From contig OX485809.1 in assembly GCA_950295325.1 (NCBI GenBank), forward strand, positions 12,772,001 through 12,836,000: a stretch of 64,000 nucleotides of DNA. The letters are read 5' to 3'. The notes below the pieces were generated by a model. That model ran no database searches. It was not told the DNA's origin and saw nothing but the letters and a program-made list of their open reading frames with translations. The stretch is from Polytrichum commune. Its lineage: Eukaryota > Streptophyta > Polytrichopsida > Polytrichales > Polytrichaceae. The translations under genes and the position numbers were made by a program. Positions 1 through 13,063 of this stretch are shown here, piece after piece (within the stretch, counting starts at the first letter, position 1; the number at the start of each line of letters is the position of its first letter).

Positions 1-1531
1 TTTAAAAAACGAGACTAAAGGACAAAAAGCTACCACCAAACTGAATTAAAGAGCCAAGGAAAATGCCCCCACTTCAAAGGGGGGGGGGGCTTGGATGAGA
101 AACACCACCACGTAAGAAGTAACAAAAGGCCCAACCTCACCAAGGACAACCCACCAACACCACCTACCAAAGGCAACCCCCATGCTACCAAAAGAATATT
201 AAAGTGCCAAACTACCTAAGTGCGTTACCATCTCCAATTGCAAGTAGTTTTTATATTGTCTATCCCACATAGGACATTCCTAGCACCTTGCGTTTTGTCA
301 AAACCTTGGAGAAGAGCTTCGGCCAAGAAAATGCTAATCTTGACGAACCTGATCACCTACTCTCAAGCAACTTTGGCATACATAATGAGCTCATTTGAAT
401 GAGATATTCGAGAAGAAGTCTATGGGCGATGAAAGCAGCTTCTGGCTTTAGGTGAGGCCACGTTGCCTGTGCTTTCTTGACCGTCAAATTTGACCGATCT
501 AACCCTCCTCCCTTGATCTCCTCCGTTCGTACCACCACTCATCCACTGCTTGACTTTGGACTCATGCCATTGATTTTGGTTAAACTCCTTTTCTATTGCA
601 TTTAATCCAATGGCCTCAATTTAGATTTTTCTATCTATCCCGTTCTACCTATTCACGTGTTTCACATCCTAGGAAAAGTGGGCTAGTTGGAAAAAGTAAC
701 CATTCAAGACCCATCTAAATTAGTCATATTCCTTCTAACATGACCAGTGTCCAAGGAGTGTTTTTTGGCATAAGAGATGTGGATGTTATTTGGTTCGTCT
801 TCGTAAGTGGACCCCTATATTTTATTGGTTTGTGGTTTGGTGAGGATCAAAGAGCAAACACCATAAAGAAACATGTTGAAAAGAGATTGGACTATGTCTT
901 CAAATTTTATTAACAACTCTACATTCAATAATGAACACATTTGGGAGGACCTATGAATTCGGTTCAGGAGTCAACAAATGTGCACTTTCAATAATCATAA
1001 CTAAGTCTAGGGAGGTCCGATTTTCGTTGATGCTTCATTGTAGATTTGTTAATGCAACACAAGTTTTGTTGTGTAAATCTAATTGATAGATGTTGGAGAA
1101 CATGATAAATGAATTGAAACCTAAGCTTATTAGTTGGTTCTCCCCGTCCATTGAACATAACGTCTCACAACAACATCTCCCAATGAGCGACGTTGAGGAT
1201 ATTGTTGCACCCAATACATGTATGCCATAACATTACCCACAAATGACCATGGCTAAGCTGAGTAATGTTATGCAACGTAGGCTTGATCCTCAATCAAATG
1301 TCCTAGAATTGGGACAAAATGATAGTGCAGTTGGAGATCTGAAATATTTTGACTCATATTTTGATATGATCATTTTGTCATATGATGATCGCATGGGCCA
1401 TGCATGCATGCATATGTAAATAAGTTACATAGTCCCATTACTTACAATAATAGCTTGTAGCTTGTAGACTATGTTAAGGGTGCTTGGGCATCCCAAGAAA
1501 TGAGTAGGTTATTGCATTATTGATGACATAA
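1..1531. other. Intergenic, no gene recognised
   Basis: AT-rich non-coding sequence with a poly-G tract at 79–89. The stretch at about 770–910 resembles 41385–41490 (GTGGTTTGATG, AAGAGATTGGA), so it is a dispersed repeat copy. Confidence 0.6.
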
Positions 1532-1878
1532 CACTACACTAAATATGATATTTAGTGTTAGATACACTAAATACGAACACTACACTAAATATCACTAACC
1601 CTATGAAAGTAAGTAACATTAAATGTAAACTCAAACACTAAATATCATCTATGGTAATATGTGAAAGTTACATGCACGAATTTAGTGTTTAGTAGGAAAG
1701 AGGTGGCAACAAGGAAGGCGATTGACTGTTTCACAGGAAAGAGGTGGCAACAAGGAAGACGGCGGCGTCGCATTTATGTTTAACACTAATTATCAAAGAA
1801 TTGAAAATCAGTGTTGAGCAGAGTAGGGTGGTAAAACACTAAATCTAATCAAACACTAAATATCATATTTTGTGTACT
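1532..1878. mobile_element. Small TIR element, CACTACAC ends
   Basis: The left end CACTACACTAAATATGATA is matched by an inverted right end TATCATATTTTGTGTA. The interior repeats ACACTAAATATCA several times. It resembles the element at 3052–3452. Confidence 0.65.
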
Positions 1879-1885
1879 TAACAAC

Positions 1886-2937
1886 GTGGGCCCTCATACC
1901 GTAGTTTACTAGCAGGTTAGGCAACTTGCTGCCTAATATTTAATTAAAGTTCAAAAAGTAGGTTCGGCACCTTAAAATAGTATATTCATATTTTCGGCAA
2001 TTTTCTCTTTTAATTTTAAAAAATTCGGCTTACATTCATTTTTAATTTTCTATTTCAACTTATATCTTGTACATCTCTCTTGCATTGAATGACAAGTAAG
2101 ATGTGAGTGAAGAGTTGAGAATGCTCTGTGCTTTATGCAAGTAGAGTGGAGTTCTATTCAACAATGCATATGGGATATGTAAACTTTGAGGTAAAGCACC
2201 TAGTTAGACGTCATTTTTATAACACGCATAACTTTTGCATAGAGTCTTCAAATGACAAAACATTTGTTGGAGGTGAAATATTACTTGATTTCTAAACTTT
2301 TCTTAGACCAACAAAATTCCAAAAAAGTTGATCTTCTATGCACAAATGAGCTCCAAAAAACTGTTATGAACGCATTTTAATTTTTTGATCTTTACACGGC
2401 TGCAATGTTTTGTCCATATCTTTTGCATAAAGACTTATTTTGACACAAAACTTGTTGGAGGTGGAAGAAGGATTGATTTCTCAACTTTTGTTAGTTGGAC
2501 AAAATTCTATAAAAACTTCATCTTCTATGCTCAATTGGACTCCAAAAATTTGTGTACAACACATTTGAAAAGCCTCGCCTAGAGTCTTGCTACTTCTTAA
2601 CCCATATTCTTTGTGGACTAATGTACGTGAGCTTGATTACAAAAGGAGCACCTTCTCTCCTTCAAAATTCACATATGCTTCCACTGTAAGTAAAACTCTA
2701 GAGAGAAGTAAAAATTTCTTACTTTTAGGCAATTTTGAAAAATAATTAATTTTATATTCGGCAAAAAATGCCAATAATATTCCAAAATTTTAGGCATCTA
2801 TTTTTAGAATTATTTTGTGCCGAACCTGCTATTAAAGTACGGTAATATAGAACATTGGGATGTTGGGAGCTAAGTCCAAATTTGAGTGTCCTTGCGCAAT
2901 TTTCTGAGCATCCCACTATTATATTATGAGGGCCCAC
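1886..2937. mobile_element. About 1.05-kb element with GTGGGCCCTCATA inverted ends
   Basis: The left end GTGGGCCCTCATACCGTAGT and the right end (2821–2937) are inverted relatives, sharing GTGGGCCCTCAT, TAGCAGGTT and GGCA blocks. The interior has no convincing ORF but contains a diverged tandem duplication (about 2221–2380 and 2385–2575, both with CTTTTGCATA and TTGTTGGAGGTG). Confidence 0.55.
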
Positions 2938-3051
2938 AAAATGAGAGTTGAACGTTGAGTAATGTTATGAAGCATGGTAATATATGGGGAGGTTCCATTG
3001 GGTGTGGCCAACTGTCTGAGTAAGAAAAGAAACTCTGACATAAAGATTTAT

Positions 3052-3452
3052 CACTACACAAAATATTGTATTTAGTGTCACCAATTTTCTATTTGTCTTG
3101 TTCAATACTAATTGTAATCCATCTGTGTAGAGTCACCAACACTAAATGTAAACAATATTATTATATTTGTCAATCCTTGAAAAAATGTTTGGGCATTATA
3201 GATTTACAATGTTGCAAGGACTGACACTTAGCAAGTGAACCCGAACTTCAATCAACCATGACAACATTTCATCACATAATTATTAGGATGCAGAATATAC
3301 CAATTTTTGTTTCAATAATTGGCATGGATTTTATCCAAATTTCAATTGTCAATGACAATACTTGTAAACTCATTCATAAGAAGTGTCATTAGAAAAGTTA
3401 TCACAATGACATAAAACATCATATGAAACTATATACAATATTTTGTGTACTA
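3052..3452. mobile_element. Small TIR element, CACTACAC ends (second family member)
   Basis: The left end CACTACACAAAATATTGTAT is inverted at the right as ATACAATATTTTGTGTACTAG. No coding capacity. The CACTA-type terminus suggests a CACTA-derived MITE. Confidence 0.65.
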
Positions 3453-6400
3453 GAAAACATGGGTAGGGCCACTTCACACACAAGACCAAAGGTTCGTGAC
3501 CATTGCATTTTAAGATCTCTCATTGGTCAAAAAGGCCGAGACCGTCCTAGTTCACTTCACACTAGAAGGTGAAGGCCTAAGGCCCCAAAGAAATTATCAT
3601 GGATGAAAAGTTTTCATGGCTTGCCCAAATTTGAAGGTGGGCCTAATGCAAATTTTGGTAGACCATGTCAGTTAAACATTTGGTACAACCTTTGGATGAG
3701 AGCTGAGGACCCTCACAATTACATGATCATGGCCCTTGGCTCGTGTGTGAAGTGGCCCTAAGAAAGAACACACTTCCCATTTAACACAAGCAGTCGTTGA
3801 ACACGACCCCGGTTACATACGTCGAGTCCAATCTACAATTGTCATAGATTCGACTCGACACATGTAAATAGGGTCATGTTTTGAGACCTCCCATGTCAAA
3901 TAGGAAGTGTGGTTTAGGCCCCACAATCCTAGTAGCGTATGTCTAGATAGGAGCTACACTAAGTAATAGTCCTATTATTGTGGGGGCATGATATTTTTCT
4001 AGAGCCCACACTAATTTTGATAATTAAAATTAATGCAGGCCACAATGATTTTTAATCCAAGCTAAATTTCTAGTAGAAAACTAATGTGGGGCACATTGAT
4101 TGTTCTCCTAGAAAATCAATGTGATTATATCTTATTTTTGTGTGCTACGTTTGATGTAAGGTGACTAATTTATTTAATCTAAGGTGTCGGTGTAAAGTCT
4201 CAAGGAAACATGAGGGGAAGACCTAGGGCTTGGAGCCACATCCTTTCAGCCATAACTAAAGAGTTAGAGTAACCACGTAATTATTTCCACCCACATGATG
4301 TGACTCACACCAACCGCATCACAAAGGTGTGAGTCGATACTGCCGGTGTGGTTAGGCCCTTACTATAGCTTTCTTATTCATTCTGCCAACTGGTGGGTCC
4401 AAATCCCTTTTCAGTTCAACTTTGCGTACATGGTTGGTGAGATGGGTTTTTCACAAACAATTTTGATTTGCTGAATTTTCTTACTAGCTTGAGTAAATTT
4501 TTAGAGGTAGCACATAGGACCGCTTCATCCTGAATTTCAAGCCATACTTTGTTCAAGCAATGTGATCGGTGGAGAGCTAAGTCCTTGGGCTATTGTTGGT
4601 TTTACACTAGATTTTGATTCTAGCTCTTAAGATTGTACATGGTAACAAATTATTGAGACTTACTCTTGGAGTTCATTTGGCCATAAGGGGTGCCCAACTC
4701 CAAGGGCCAATCCCAATTCGGGTCCCAATGCACATTCTCATTGAAACACTTAGCTCTTAATGACAAGACGTCCCAAAATGAGGCTTTCAACTTCAAATGG
4801 ATAACTCTTTCTCAAAAAATTGTAATGTCTATTGGGTAACTTTTTCACATGTAGCCATTGAACTTGGTTAACACTTTAAAAGCTCGTCTCACAAAAATAA
4901 AACAAAAATCAATGGCATCCTCATGAATGCCTCATGAAGTGTTCACATTTGGCAACATATTTTGACAATTACAACATTCAAAAAACATATTCAAAGCAAC
5001 ATCCCACCACCCTATGATATTTATGATTCCAATTATTCATACCAACTTTGTCATCAAAACAATGAACATTGTGTTTATATTGATTTTTTGAAGTGATAAC
5101 TTCTAAATACATTATGTGATGACTGAAAAAAAATCATTTGAAACCATGAATGGATGTGATCTTTTGTGACAACTATCATAAGAGCCTTGAAATATTATAC
5201 TTTTATAACATATCTTAGAATGTGCAATACCCCTTGACCTTCACACATTTTTGAAAAAATGCATCTAAACTATAGACCCAAAAGCAATTGGTTACAAGTC
5301 CACTTATTCTTGAGAATTGCCTTATTCTCCAATCTATAACAATCAAACCAACGTATCAAATTGACACATTTTCAACAAATAACCAACTTCAACAAAGATA
5401 AAATGTTAATAATGATTTGTTTCATTCATGAAGAGGGCAAGGACAAAAAGAATGACCATGACTAAGAAATTTCAAAAAGAAGTGAATTACAACAATTCAA
5501 GTGCTTAAATGAATACAGTGAGGCTTGGAACTTTACAAAATGCATGGGACTTGGGACTTGCACCTGGCCCTTTGCCCTTTACACTATCAAGACACCCCAA
5601 GTTCCATAAAATGCAATTTTTTATGTTTTCATGTTTTTATTCACTTCTAGGGCCCATGAAGTTGGGACTTTCACCTCAAAGTGAACTTGTGATGTGGTGT
5701 AAAGTGACCCTTTGAGCAAGGCCATTCAACATGGATCTTAGCGCCACTTTTTACACGGTTTGGGGCTGGCCCGAGCACTGGCCCAATTCATGTGCAATTA
5801 CGCCCTCAACCCGGTTCAAATATCAACTTTTGCGGGCCCAACCTTCTCACATGTAAAGTGATGAGGCTGATTTTAGGTCCCGATGTTCTCGAGGGGAAAG
5901 TCTAGTGAAGAGAATTAATACATATGTTCACTATCCAACGGATGAGCCTAATCTGACCCATGTTGAGGGTTCGGGCCGAGGAAAAGCTCTTCCTGATTTC
6001 TTCCAGCCGGCCCGATGATTTGGCGCCAAACTTGTGCCACCTAGGACACCACATGGGATGAGTGAGTGTTAGGACCGGCCCCTAGTATAAAGCCTTGGAT
6101 TGGATTTGATGAAACCAAGCGATCTTATTGACCCCAATTATGAGAGTTCACGCCAACCCTCTTTCGGCCCCAAGTATAAAGTGGCCCTTAGCATCTGCAA
6201 CATTAAATGCAGAAATGCCAACTTATCGCAAATACTAAAGTAGCTGCACCTATGAGTGACCCCCCCCCCCCCCACAACGGGAATTGACCACAAAATGAGG
6301 AGGAAGAATGTGTCCTGATGAGGTTAGTATTTGAAATTCTCACATTCAACCGCTAGAAGTGAGCTTTTAGAAGTAAGTTCACAATGTTGAATCTCTAGAT

Positions 6401-6566
6401 CTTGCAAGAAATGGTGTGGGAACATTAGAACTTTTGACGACATCGCTTGACTAACTACCCTAAACAGGGAATTGAATTCTAGATTTGGCAAGAAACCCTA
6501 GATTAAAATAGGGTGAGATGACATTTGGTTTTCTAGATATGCAAAGGTGCATGTGTAGTTTCTTTG
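3453..6566. other. Intergenic, no gene recognised
   Basis: Only short shadow ORFs. A GC-richer part (5740–6190) looks repeat-derived but has no identifiable ends. Confidence 0.55.
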
Positions 6567-6965
6567 GGAGGACGCTAAACACCCCCCACGAACTTCTAGG
6601 GATTCCATATTCGGGCGGGGGCAGCCCTCCCACGAAATTTCTGGCCCCGCCCGGATTTTTTCCAAACCCGCCCGAAAATAGCTGCCCGCCCGCCCGAAAA
6701 CGAAAAAAACATTGCTCTTCCATTCTTGAAGGCTGCTTGACTACAAATCCCATATTGAGTGCACTTCACCTTCAAGGTCTCAAATCCAATATATATGTGC
6801 ACTTCCACCTAGCAAATAAGGCATTAAATGGGATTTCATTCCGGGAGTGAAACCATCAACCAAGAATGTAATTAACTTGGAAGTCAAAAAATTAGAAAAT
6901 CCTCATCAACATTGAGGTTATAATTTTTATGACTTACCATTTGAAATTGTCTTCGTCATTCTTAA
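6567..6965 (+). repeat. Dispersed repeat, forward copy
   Basis: Starts GGACGCTAAACACCCCCCACG and runs through CAATATATATGTGCACTTCC and TGAGGTTATAATTTTTATG. The reverse complement of 9176–9568 matches along its length. A GC-rich core (6608–6700) encodes only shadow ORFs. Confidence 0.75.
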
Positions 6966-8329
6966 ATGACACTTAAATTTAGTGTGCTGATGTGGTATGT
7001 ATATTTTATGATATTTTAGATAATTCTGGCTACTTTCAAGAATATTCATACGCACTTATTTATAAAATATACTTAATGGAACTAATTAATCAATTATTTG
7101 TTGGTTGGTTGCATGGGCACAGGTGAGGCAGACCCTTCACAAACTTGACGGCCATATTAGGTTTTGTATACCATCTTGTTACGAAATAGTGTGTGTATAG
7201 AGGAAGTAAAACATTCTACAAGTTAGAAAGCATGTTTTACAATGATACCTTGTTATTGACTTCAAGAGGATATTAGGACGTCATGTTAAACTTGATTTAG
7301 CATATGATGGACTTAGGTTGCAAGTTGGTTTGGAAAGGATTTACACTTGATAACTTTAGAGATGTGAATGCTCCAAAGTTACACATATTGCAAGTTTTGT
7401 CAAAATGCTCCAAAGTGTGAAAGTTAAACTGTGCAATGTACTTATATGGAGGGAAGATCCCACCCACCCTCCCGGGTTTGGATAGATACATAGATATATG
7501 AAAGAATGGAATGGCCTCTTGACAAGAGGATGTTGTAGAAAGAAATATGCTTGGAAGTAAGCATAGCTTCACTCAAGAAATGCCCAACTCTCTCTCTCTC
7601 TCTCGTCCTATTTGGACTCTTGCGTTGCTGGCGCATGGGACGATCCCCATCTCCATCGTCAAATTCACTTCTTCCTTGACCTCAATGACCTTCTGGCACT
7701 TGCTTGATCCAACTCTTACTGTGCCACATGTGAAGAAACCGCATTTGCAAAACAATGAGCTTGGCCGCTCCTAAGGGTGTCCATCGTGGGCTCCGCTAGG
7801 GTTTACTTTTTGTTGCCTAGTGGATCGCATCAAACTTCGATGTAATGTTGTCTGTTAATTGCCGTCTCGTGTGCCCTTCGTTGATCGCATTCGGTAACCA
7901 ACCACACCACTCCTGAGGGCCTGAAGTCTCTGATTGCTTCGACGTATAAATCACAAGCAACTTCAACTTATCGGTGCCAATTGAATTAACAACAAGAGCA
8001 AGTGTTACATGCTCCTTCTATAACTTCCGACCCTTCACCTTTCCTTATGCTCATGTTTTATTAGGATGTGCTTTAAAATAAAATTCAATCTCATCCATGT
8101 TGTAAACATCTTCAGGGTCATAATTTGACAAAAGAATAGGAAGGAGGCCACTCTAACCCTAACCATGGCCATTCTACACTAGAAACCTTAATTATGGTTA
8201 AGTTCCCAATGATAAGTGAGTTTCCAAGTAGTTCCCAAGTGAAAATGAATGTGTTTTGGATGTACATAACATAGATGAAAGGACTTTTAGCATTAATTAC
8301 CTCTTTAATATGACAAAACAAAGATTCTA
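6966..8329. other. Intergenic, no gene recognised
   Basis: Contains a TC run (7589–7604). The open frames on both strands at 7442–7774 do not resemble any family I know. Confidence 0.55.
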
Positions 8330-9897
8330 AATGTCGTATTATCGAGCGTCGTAGTCATATAAAATAGGGAGTTTTGGGCTAAATTTTTTGGTCGTGCAAA
8401 ACTATGTCGTAATATCAAGGGTGTCATATAAATGGGCTAGGGATTCATGACGCTCAAGTAAAGTCATCCGTTAACAAAGATCGGATGGGTCCATCAAGAA
8501 ACCCGGATGGAGCTTACTTTAGTGAAACGCCTCCGAGTTGGCATGGACGACATATTTTCTCCCTCATAGCTATTGTGAACTACTAGTTATTTTGTAAGTA
8601 TCAATTAGTAACCTCCCATGAGCTGTTTCCAAGGCCATGATGTGGCTTTGAATTCCACATGTTTATTTTGATAAATATGGCAAGATATCAACACGTGCAA
8701 CATATAATTATGACATGTCGTCATAGACATTTATTTTGGTTTATAATTCATTTATTTTGCACAGGTGTGATTGCTCAAACATTTGGAATATGTCAAAATA
8801 ACATATATCACTTTATGGTAAATTGGTGAGCTCAAAAATCAATTCAATATAATAATAATAGTAATAATAGTAATATAATGAATTTTATTTGAAATAATTA
8901 ATATACACCATGTGATTTTAAAGATAATACAATATGTGATGAGGATAAAATATTAAAATAATTTAGATAGACTATAGTGAGAAACTTATGATTTTTTGAG
9001 TATACCCTATCCATAACATTGTCCCAAAAGTTTGATTCCAAATAACATACCATTTATTTACACCTCATATTATATTACCTAAAAACAAAATTTTCATATA
9101 ATATATTTCGTTTTATATTTTATCTTCATTGTTTCATTTTGGTCATCTTTTGAACACTTGCACTAACCTATCATTAGAATGACAAAGATAGTTTTAAATG
9201 GTAAGTCACAAAATTATAACCTCAATGTTAATGAGGATTTTGTAATGTTTTTGACCTCCAAGTTAATTACGTGCTTCATTGATGGTTTCACTTCCGGAAT
9301 GAAATCAATTGCTTATTTACTAATTGGAAGTGCACATATATATTGGATTTCAAACCCTGAAAGTCAAGTGGATATGGGATTAACCTTAATATGGGATTTG
9401 TAGTCAAACGACCCTCAAGAATGCAAGGGCAATGTTTTTTTTTTGAAGTTGGACGGGATGGGCAACAATTTTCAGTCGGGTTCAAAAAATTCTTTAGAGG
9501 GGCGCCCCAGCCCTAGCCCGGATCTTACACCCCTGAAAGTTCGTGAGGGGTTATTTAACGTCCGCTGAGATTAATTTCTTAAAAATAACCGGATTAGTAA
9601 TGATAGGTTCGCAACGCATGATGCACCCACTTGCTTCTATACGAGGCATTTATTTATTTATTTATGTACAACTCCCTTTGTATTATTGCCTCAAGTATTA
9701 GATTAGACTAAGATTATTTAGAGCTATTAAAACTTGGTATTTTTGAAACCCTTGCGACAAGGAGCTGAAGACGTAAGGTAGTGTCTAAAGTGGTTCATCT
9801 CATCCACAAAAATGAATGAACTCTCTCTAATGAAAATACATGAGTGTCATGAATCCCTGGCCATATAAACGAGTGTCGTACTAACGAGGGTAGACTG
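8330..9897. mobile_element. Possible pogo-like element remnant
   Basis: The right end reads CGTACTAACGAGGGTAGACTG followed by TA. An inverted relative lies near the left (8411–8460, sharing AGGGATTCATGAC). The terminal left repeat is degenerate, and the interior contains the inverted dispersed repeat. No transposase ORF. Confidence 0.4.
9176..9568 (-). repeat. Dispersed repeat, inverted copy
   Basis: Inverted relative of 6567–6965. It shares the GGACG(C/T)TAAA start, the ATCCAATATATATGTGCACTTCC block and the AACTTGGA(A/G)GTCAAAAA block. I did not find matching target duplications, so this may be two separate insertions. Confidence 0.75.
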
Positions 9898-10001
9898 TAC
9901 AAGACATTTGGGCCCCCCCAGATCCCTAGCAGGCTACCCCCACAGACCTCCAGCCCCAATGCTGGACACGTGGGGCTACTAAGGGGGACTAGTCACAGAG
10001 A

Positions 10002-10101
10002 AGTGTCGGGCTAATGAGAGAGTAGTGTACGGCTAGTGAGAGAGTAATGTCGGGCTAGCGAGAGAGTAGTGAGAGAGTAGTGTCGGGCTAGTGAGAGACT
10101 A
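10002..10101 (+). repeat. 22-bp minisatellite
   Basis: Four full and one half copy of AGTGTCGGGCTAGTGAGAGAGT. It sits at the 5' edge of the GC-richer block that leads to the KNOX remnant. Confidence 0.9.
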
Positions 10102-11799
10102 GAGAAAGACCACTACATAGACTTTTGAGGGAAGAAACCCCGAGAGGGAGAGTGAGAGAGAGACAGAGACAGGCGATTTCGGTGAGTCAGCTTCGAGGAC
10201 GGGCATCGATGTCTCACCGGAAGCGGCTGGGAGCGAAGAGATCTTCGTGCTGAGTGAAGGAATTGAGAAAGGAAGGAAGCTAAGGGAAGGCAGGGAATTA
10301 ACGGAATGGGATGAGCAGGGAAGAGCGTGAAAAATTGTTGGGAAGAATTGTTGGAGGTGAGTGCGAGTCTGAGGTCACCCCACAAGTCGGGTAGCAAGCA
10401 GCTGCGATTGTTTTTGAGCAAGCGTGAGAGAGCAATAACATCTCGGAGTGGGGAGGGGTGGTGGTCTGGACTCTGGTCTGCTGGTTGCAGCAGACATCGG
10501 CAGTGCAGCTTGGAATTTCTGTCGGTTTCTCGTGAAAGCTCTGAATTGACAAGAGCCGCGGGTGGCAGGTGGCCGGGACACAACTCAGAGCTGAGAGGAG
10601 CAGGAGGTAATATAGTTTCATCTTCGTTCGTTCGCCTGTCGTGTGCAGTTTGTGTCTGTCTGCAATTGCCATTGGTCTTTTAACTGCGTGTAGTGTCTCC
10701 GAGCTTATAAGTTCATGCACATGATCATCTCTTGACAGAGTTACTTATCCATATATACCTCAGTTCGTCAATATGTTTGTACGTACTTGTATGTATGTAT
10801 GTGCGTGTGTGGGGCTTTACGACAACAACGTGCTGCGGAGGTGGTCGCCATCAGACTGCTGCACATTTGAAGGCCACGTACAAGTTGTTGATGCATTTAC
10901 GATGCGCTGGAAAAAAATACCCAGTAGTGAGAGAGTCAGCGAGTCTAGTGTCCTTTTTTTTTCTTGTTTTTGTACTTTAAGAAAATAAAAGTAAAAATAT
11001 TTATCCCTGTCAATTTCTGATGTCTGTCTGCCCGATAGATGCATGAGGAGCTAGTGATGCATCTTTGCACTCTAAAGTCAACTGGAGGAAGCTCGATCGT
11101 GTTGCGGTTGTTTTGCAGCTTCAAGGTGGCAGGTGATCCACAAGCGAAGCTTTTACTCTAGAAGGACACAAATATCTCTTGTGCTCTTACGCATACGGTC
11201 GTCCAACTTTTAAGGTGTGTGAAAACTTTTGCTCTGCTTCTTGCTTGAACATCAAGCATAGTGTTGTTTTGTGCTATCGACCGCTTGGGCTCCAAAATCG
11301 CGGAATTCTGGTACCTAACCCTTTGGTTCGTTGGAGAGCTAGATGTACGCAGGTAGCACACGAAATCGCCTCATAATCTGACTTTGCCGATGTACGTTTG
11401 CCTAACCCTGTTGTGAATTGTGTGTTCAGGGCTGTGGAGTATTCGATCCTTGTGGAGAACGAGAGGAGAAACCTACAAATAATTTGCGGTATGCCTGCAT
11501 ACAACCATCTCTTCTTTATAAATCGCTCCTCTCCATTTATTTGCTTTAAGATGTGAGATGTATCTTGGAATTGTGTCCCGGTGCAATGTTGAAGAATCAG
11601 AAAGACTCGTCACATGCTAATGGCACGCTGCTTCATCGGAGTATTCACTCTTCCTCCGCTTTGGGGACCAGAAGATTAGAACTAATTCATTGAACCATAC
11701 TTTATAAACTATAGTTCGTGTTCAACCTTTCAAGTTTGCAGTCTTCAGTTTCTGTGGGCCTTGCACGTGAAATATTACTATCGAGGAACATGGGGAGCG
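10102..11799 (+). other. GC-richer block, possible promoter/5' leader of the KNOX locus
   Basis: Base composition is higher in GC than the flanks, with GAGA-rich sequence (10100–10170), several overlapping frames and possible donors such as GGAG|GTAATA near 10605. No coding exon could be established. Confidence 0.35.
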
Positions 11800-12569
11800 G
11801 AGGACGACATGGCGCCTCAGAGGGCGGCGATAAGAGTCTGCAAAGGGGAACTTTCAAGAGATCCCATGTGTGTCTGTGTTTTTCAATCTGCTGGAATTGC
11901 TGACTGCTCATGCTGCATGTCTTCGTGTGGGAACCCCTGTCGACCAGCTTCCACATATCGAAGCACAGCTGACACATGCCCATCTTGTTACACACAGATA
12001 CGCAGAGTTGCACCCTGACCAGCTGGACGCCATGTACGAAGAAAAAATTGAGCTCGACCATGTCACGGAACGAGATAGACGACCAAAAATAGATTTTACA
12101 TGCATTCTTTTCCTGGTCTCGCGCTTTACCTTGTGTAGTGCCAGGAAGAGAATTGAAGTTGTCGGTATTGGCAGGCGACAATAAAGGATTAGTGAAGAAG
12201 TGTGAAGAGTATTATAGTTGTCGGCATCCCCAGGTCGTTGACAACTTCAATGATCTTCTTCCCCAATCCTTTAACGCAACCTGTTGATACCTACAACCTC
12301 AGAACCTCAGAACCTCAGAACTTCAGAACCTCAAGGTTTAGGGGTTCTATTGGAAGGACGTATTAGGTCCTATTTTAGGACCACAGTGTGCATCTGACTG
12401 TTATCATCCGTCTTGTAATTTGCAGACCCAATACCCTATGCACCTTACTCTATTCAAGGATAATTTGCAGCAACATGTCTATAATGATGTAACTGAAGCA
12501 ATGACGTCATGCTGGGAACTGGAGCAGGCACTTCGCACCGTTACTGGTAGGCAGTGGCTGATGAATGAG
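11800..12569 (+). pseudogene. Class II KNOX gene remnant: KNOX1 and KNOX2 domains, no homeodomain found
   Basis: KNOX TALE proteins are nuclear homeodomain regulators. Here 11882–12054 reads as a class II KNOX1 domain (LLTAHAACLRVGTPVDQLPH and following, through HPDQLDAMYEEKIELDH). A second exon from 12426 (acceptor TTTGCAG|ACC) to 12546 or 12569 reads as KNOX2, including FKDNLQQHVYNDVTEAM and CWELEQALRTVTG; the donor ACTG|GTAGGC falls where the family usually has an exon end. Just upstream (about 11800–11866) a sequence resembling the KNOX1 start (CKGELSRDPM) lies in a different frame, separated by a short TG-rich insertion. No convincing donor follows KIELDH. I found no ELK or WFINQR-type homeodomain anywhere downstream. 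It is either a truncated pseudogene or a homeodomain-less KNOX locus. Confidence 0.7.
12293..12337 (+). repeat. 9-bp tandem repeat (CCTCAGAAC)
   Basis: About five copies between the two KNOX exons, in the presumed intron. Confidence 0.85.
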
Positions 12570-12795
12570 GTAACGTCTGGGTTGATTTCTGCACTCGTAA
12601 GAATTATGGTTAGGTGATTTCTGTGAAATCAACACATTTGTTCGTCATCTTTGCAATTAGGCCACATGTTGATCAATCTTCATAGTAGGTACTGTAATAT
12701 TTTATTCACCAAATCCCATAAGAGGAAGCACAAAGGTTTAGATTGTGCACAAGATCAAGGTTTGTATGTCATTATATTTAGTGAAACTTTTGCAG

Positions 12796-13063
12796 GGGAT
12801 TCTCTTGCAGTAGGGAGCTGGAGATTTTTGGACTCGACGGATGGCGGCCAGGGTTTGGTGAGGCTGCTGTGAGGGAGCTCTGCAGGTTGGAATTTGGAGC
12901 TGCACCTGAAGCAGGTGCAAGACGGTTACTAGGAGATATTTGTTGTAGCCACTATGGAGTTTTGAAGTATTTGGAGCTGCGGCGATTGTTTTTCATAGCC
13001 GCACTGTCGAATTCGGGGAAGAACAACAGGGGGCTGATAGCTCTGCATTATGCAAAGGCGAAG
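12796..13063 (+). CDS. Candidate exon of an unrecognised gene
   Basis: An open stretch bounded by plausible splice sites: acceptor TTTTGCAG at 12788–12795 and donor GCGAAG|GTGAGA at 13063/13064. It encodes about 88 residues rich in Leu, Arg and Gly, with sequences such as FGEAAVRELCRLEFG and YGVLKYLELRRLFF. I do not recognise the family. Its phase does not join cleanly to the KNOX2 exon upstream, so it may belong to another gene or be a relic. The frame continues with EVSVHDT if spliced to the acceptor at about 13209. Confidence 0.35.

Noticed and set aside
6460-6850. Overlapping ORFs on both strands with Gly/Pro-rich products
   Set aside because: They arise from the GC-rich core of a dispersed repeat whose second copy lacks the same frames.
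10113-10720. Overlapping ORFs up to 156 codons on both strands
   Set aside because: GC-rich composition keeps several frames open at once; no domain, and no consistent start or splice structure.
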